Part shown: one piece after another, positions 62,824-64,000 of the stretch
How positions within the stretch are numbered: the stretch's first letter is position 1
Layout of the letters: each line of letters starts with the position of its first letter
Assembly (NCBI GenBank): GCA_000733415.1
Contig: KL662191.1
Span: forward strand, 3,500,867 to 3,564,866
Length of the DNA stretch: 64,000 bases
Reading direction: 5' to 3'
From: [Leptolyngbya] sp. JSC-1
Lineage (GTDB): Bacteria > Cyanobacteriota > Cyanobacteriia > Elainellales > Elainellaceae
Notes under the pieces: model-generated
Databases searched by the model: none
Seen by the model: the letters and a program-made list of their open reading frames with translations, nothing else
What the model was told of the DNA's origin: nothing
Made by a program: the position numbers and the translations under genes

Positions 62824-64000
62824 ATGATTAGCGAGGTTATTCTATTCATCTCACTGATCATCTCAACGATTATGGAAATTGCGTCGGTGCTGAGCATCGT
62901 TCAAGGCGAGGAACTGATTGAGGCCAATCTGAAACAGTTTTTGTTAGTTTTGTCGATTTCGTTAGGCGTAGCAACATTACCACAGGTTTTTAGTTGGTTG
63001 CGCCAAATTCCCTATACCTTGCTGTTAGTGATCGTGGGACTAGGGTTGGCCTTTATCGATGTGCGGCTAGCGGATTTGTCTCCAGAATTGATCCTGTCGA
63101 TCTTCTTGCCGCCGCTGTTATTTGAGGCCGCCTGGAATCTGAAATGGTCTGAACTGAAGCGGAACCTCGTGCCGATCAGCCTTTATGCCGTGTTTGGGGT
63201 AGTGATTTCGGTGGTGGGCGTGGCGCTAGGACTGAACCAACTGGCTGGACTGACGCTAACGACGGCCCTGCTGCTGGGAGCGAGTCTTTCCGCCACCGAT
63301 CCGGTTTCGGTGATTGCCTTGTTTCGCGAATTAGGGGTCGGCAGCCGCCTATCGACCATGATGGAAGGCGAAAGCTTGTTCAATGATGGGATGGCCGTAG
63401 TTGCCTTCGAATTTCTGGTAGCGTCCTCCTTGGGAACGATTGAACCGACGCTACAAACCACACTGATTCAGTTCATTCAGGTGGTTGGAGTCGGCCTTGC
63501 GGTAGGAGGATTACTGGGATTTGGCATTTCGTTTCTGACGCAACGGTTTGATTTGCCGCTGGTAGAGCAATCGCTGACGTTGGTATCAGCCTATGGGAGC
63601 TACCTACTAGCCGAAGAGTTTGGCGGCTCAGGTGTGATTAGCGCAGTGATTACGGGGTTGATTTTGGGCAACTTCGGCTCCCGGATTGGGATGAATCCCC
63701 GCACTCGGATTATTGTTACCGAGTTTTGGGAATTTCTCGCCTTTTTTGTCAATTCAATTATTTTTCTGTTGATTGGCGATCAGGTGCGCTACACCAATCT
63801 AGTGGGAAATCTTGGCATCATCGCCATTGCTATTGGCGGCATGATCGTGACGCGAGCCATTAGTGTCTATGGTCTGGGTAAATTAAGTAATGTGATCACC
63901 GAAACGGATTTATCGCTGAGCGAACAGACGGTACTATGGTGGGGCGGACTGCGGGGTTCGGTGTCGATTGCCTTAGCGTTGAGTGTGCCAACTCAACTGC
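62824..64000 (+). CDS. Na+/H+ antiporter (CPA1/NhaP type), partial
   Basis: ATG 62824; runs off the window, 392 codons visible. About ten membrane segments. CPA1-type motifs: LSIFLPPLLFEAAWNLKW, SATDPVSVIALFRELG (Asp of transport site), EGESLFNDGMAVV and WWGGLRGSVSIALAL. It exchanges sodium (or potassium) for protons across the membrane. The start is divergent from the Uma2 remnant at 96 bp. The missing C-terminal tail cannot be judged. Confidence 0.93.
   Translation, partial: MISEVILFISLIISTIMEIASVLSIVQGEELIEANLKQFLLVLSISLGVATLPQVFSWLRQIPYTLLLVIVGLGLAFIDVRLADLSPELILSIFLPPLLFEAAWNLKWSELKRNLVPISLYAVFGVVISVVGVALGLNQLAGLTLTTALLLGASLSATDPVSVIALFRELGVGSRLSTMMEGESLFNDGMAVVAFEFLVASSLGTIEPTLQTTLIQFIQVVGVGLAVGGLLGFGISFLTQRFDLPLVEQSLTLVSAYGSYLLAEEFGGSGVISAVITGLILGNFGSRIGMNPRTRIIVTEFWEFLAFFVNSIIFLLIGDQVRYTNLVGNLGIIAIAIGGMIVTRAISVYGLGKLSNVITETDLSLSEQTVLWWGGLRGSVSIALALSVPTQL

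Overview
The window comes from a cyanobacterium with oxygenic photosynthesis. It carries psaL (photosystem I subunit XI) and a valyl-tRNA synthetase with the cyanobacterial CAAD membrane domain. It also has a group 2 sigma-70 factor, a DUF2584 protein, and the palindrome GCGATCGC (HIP1) scattered through it (for example 11418-11425 and 24457-24464). Base composition is moderate and many intergenic spaces are long. I cannot name the genus from sequence alone; a filamentous Leptolyngbya/Oscillatoria-type organism is a guess.

Layout. 1-13.2 kb: nadA, small conserved proteins, queG, a PsiE-like membrane protein, speA, a subtilisin-like protease, lipA, a queuosine-precursor transporter, a two-SH3 lipoprotein (frameshifted) and a nucleotide-sugar reductase. 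13.2-17.1 kb: valS with CAAD and a coiled-coil protein. 17.3-19.9 kb: a decayed defence island with an intact Phd/VapC pair, hsdM with an internal deletion, a DUF2281/VapC pair with a broken toxin, an hsdS stub and an IS5-type transposase scrap. 19.9-25.7 kb: an ABC1/UbiB kinase, recN, and a citrate synthase gene split by one base. 25.7-28.3 kb: a three-gene surface-polysaccharide operon. 28.6-37.4 kb: psaL, ilvC, membrane and hypothetical proteins, and the tldD/tldE protease pair. 37.4-43.5 kb: twin hairpin repeats, a large sensor kinase, a ferredoxin-MBL fusion, DUF2584 and ispD. 43.9-53.2 kb: a metF-like gene, a coupled cupin/cyclase pair, a Crp-type regulator, a pentapeptide protein, an inositol-phosphatase-family gene, amiC, a manganese exporter behind a yybP-ykoY riboswitch, and a TetR regulator. 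53.3-64 kb: a GGDEF-EAL protein, nanE, glk, a group 2 sigma factor, an FAD amine-oxidase-type protein, a broken Uma2 nuclease and the start of a Na+/H+ antiporter.

Functional links. Queuosine metabolism appears twice (queG and the precursor transporter). Manganese homeostasis is a complete regulatory unit: promoter, riboswitch, ribosome binding site and exporter. nanE and glk are divergent and both act on phosphosugar metabolism. The polysaccharide genes are tightly packed and probably co-transcribed. Many genes are single units facing either way, as is usual in cyanobacteria.

Nothing here is clearly a new multi-gene system. The best second-look items are the riboswitch, the twin palindromic repeats with a compensatory base change, the split citrate synthase gene, the decayed restriction/toxin island, and five genes broken by one-base shifts. 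The five shifts raise the question of real decay versus assembly error.
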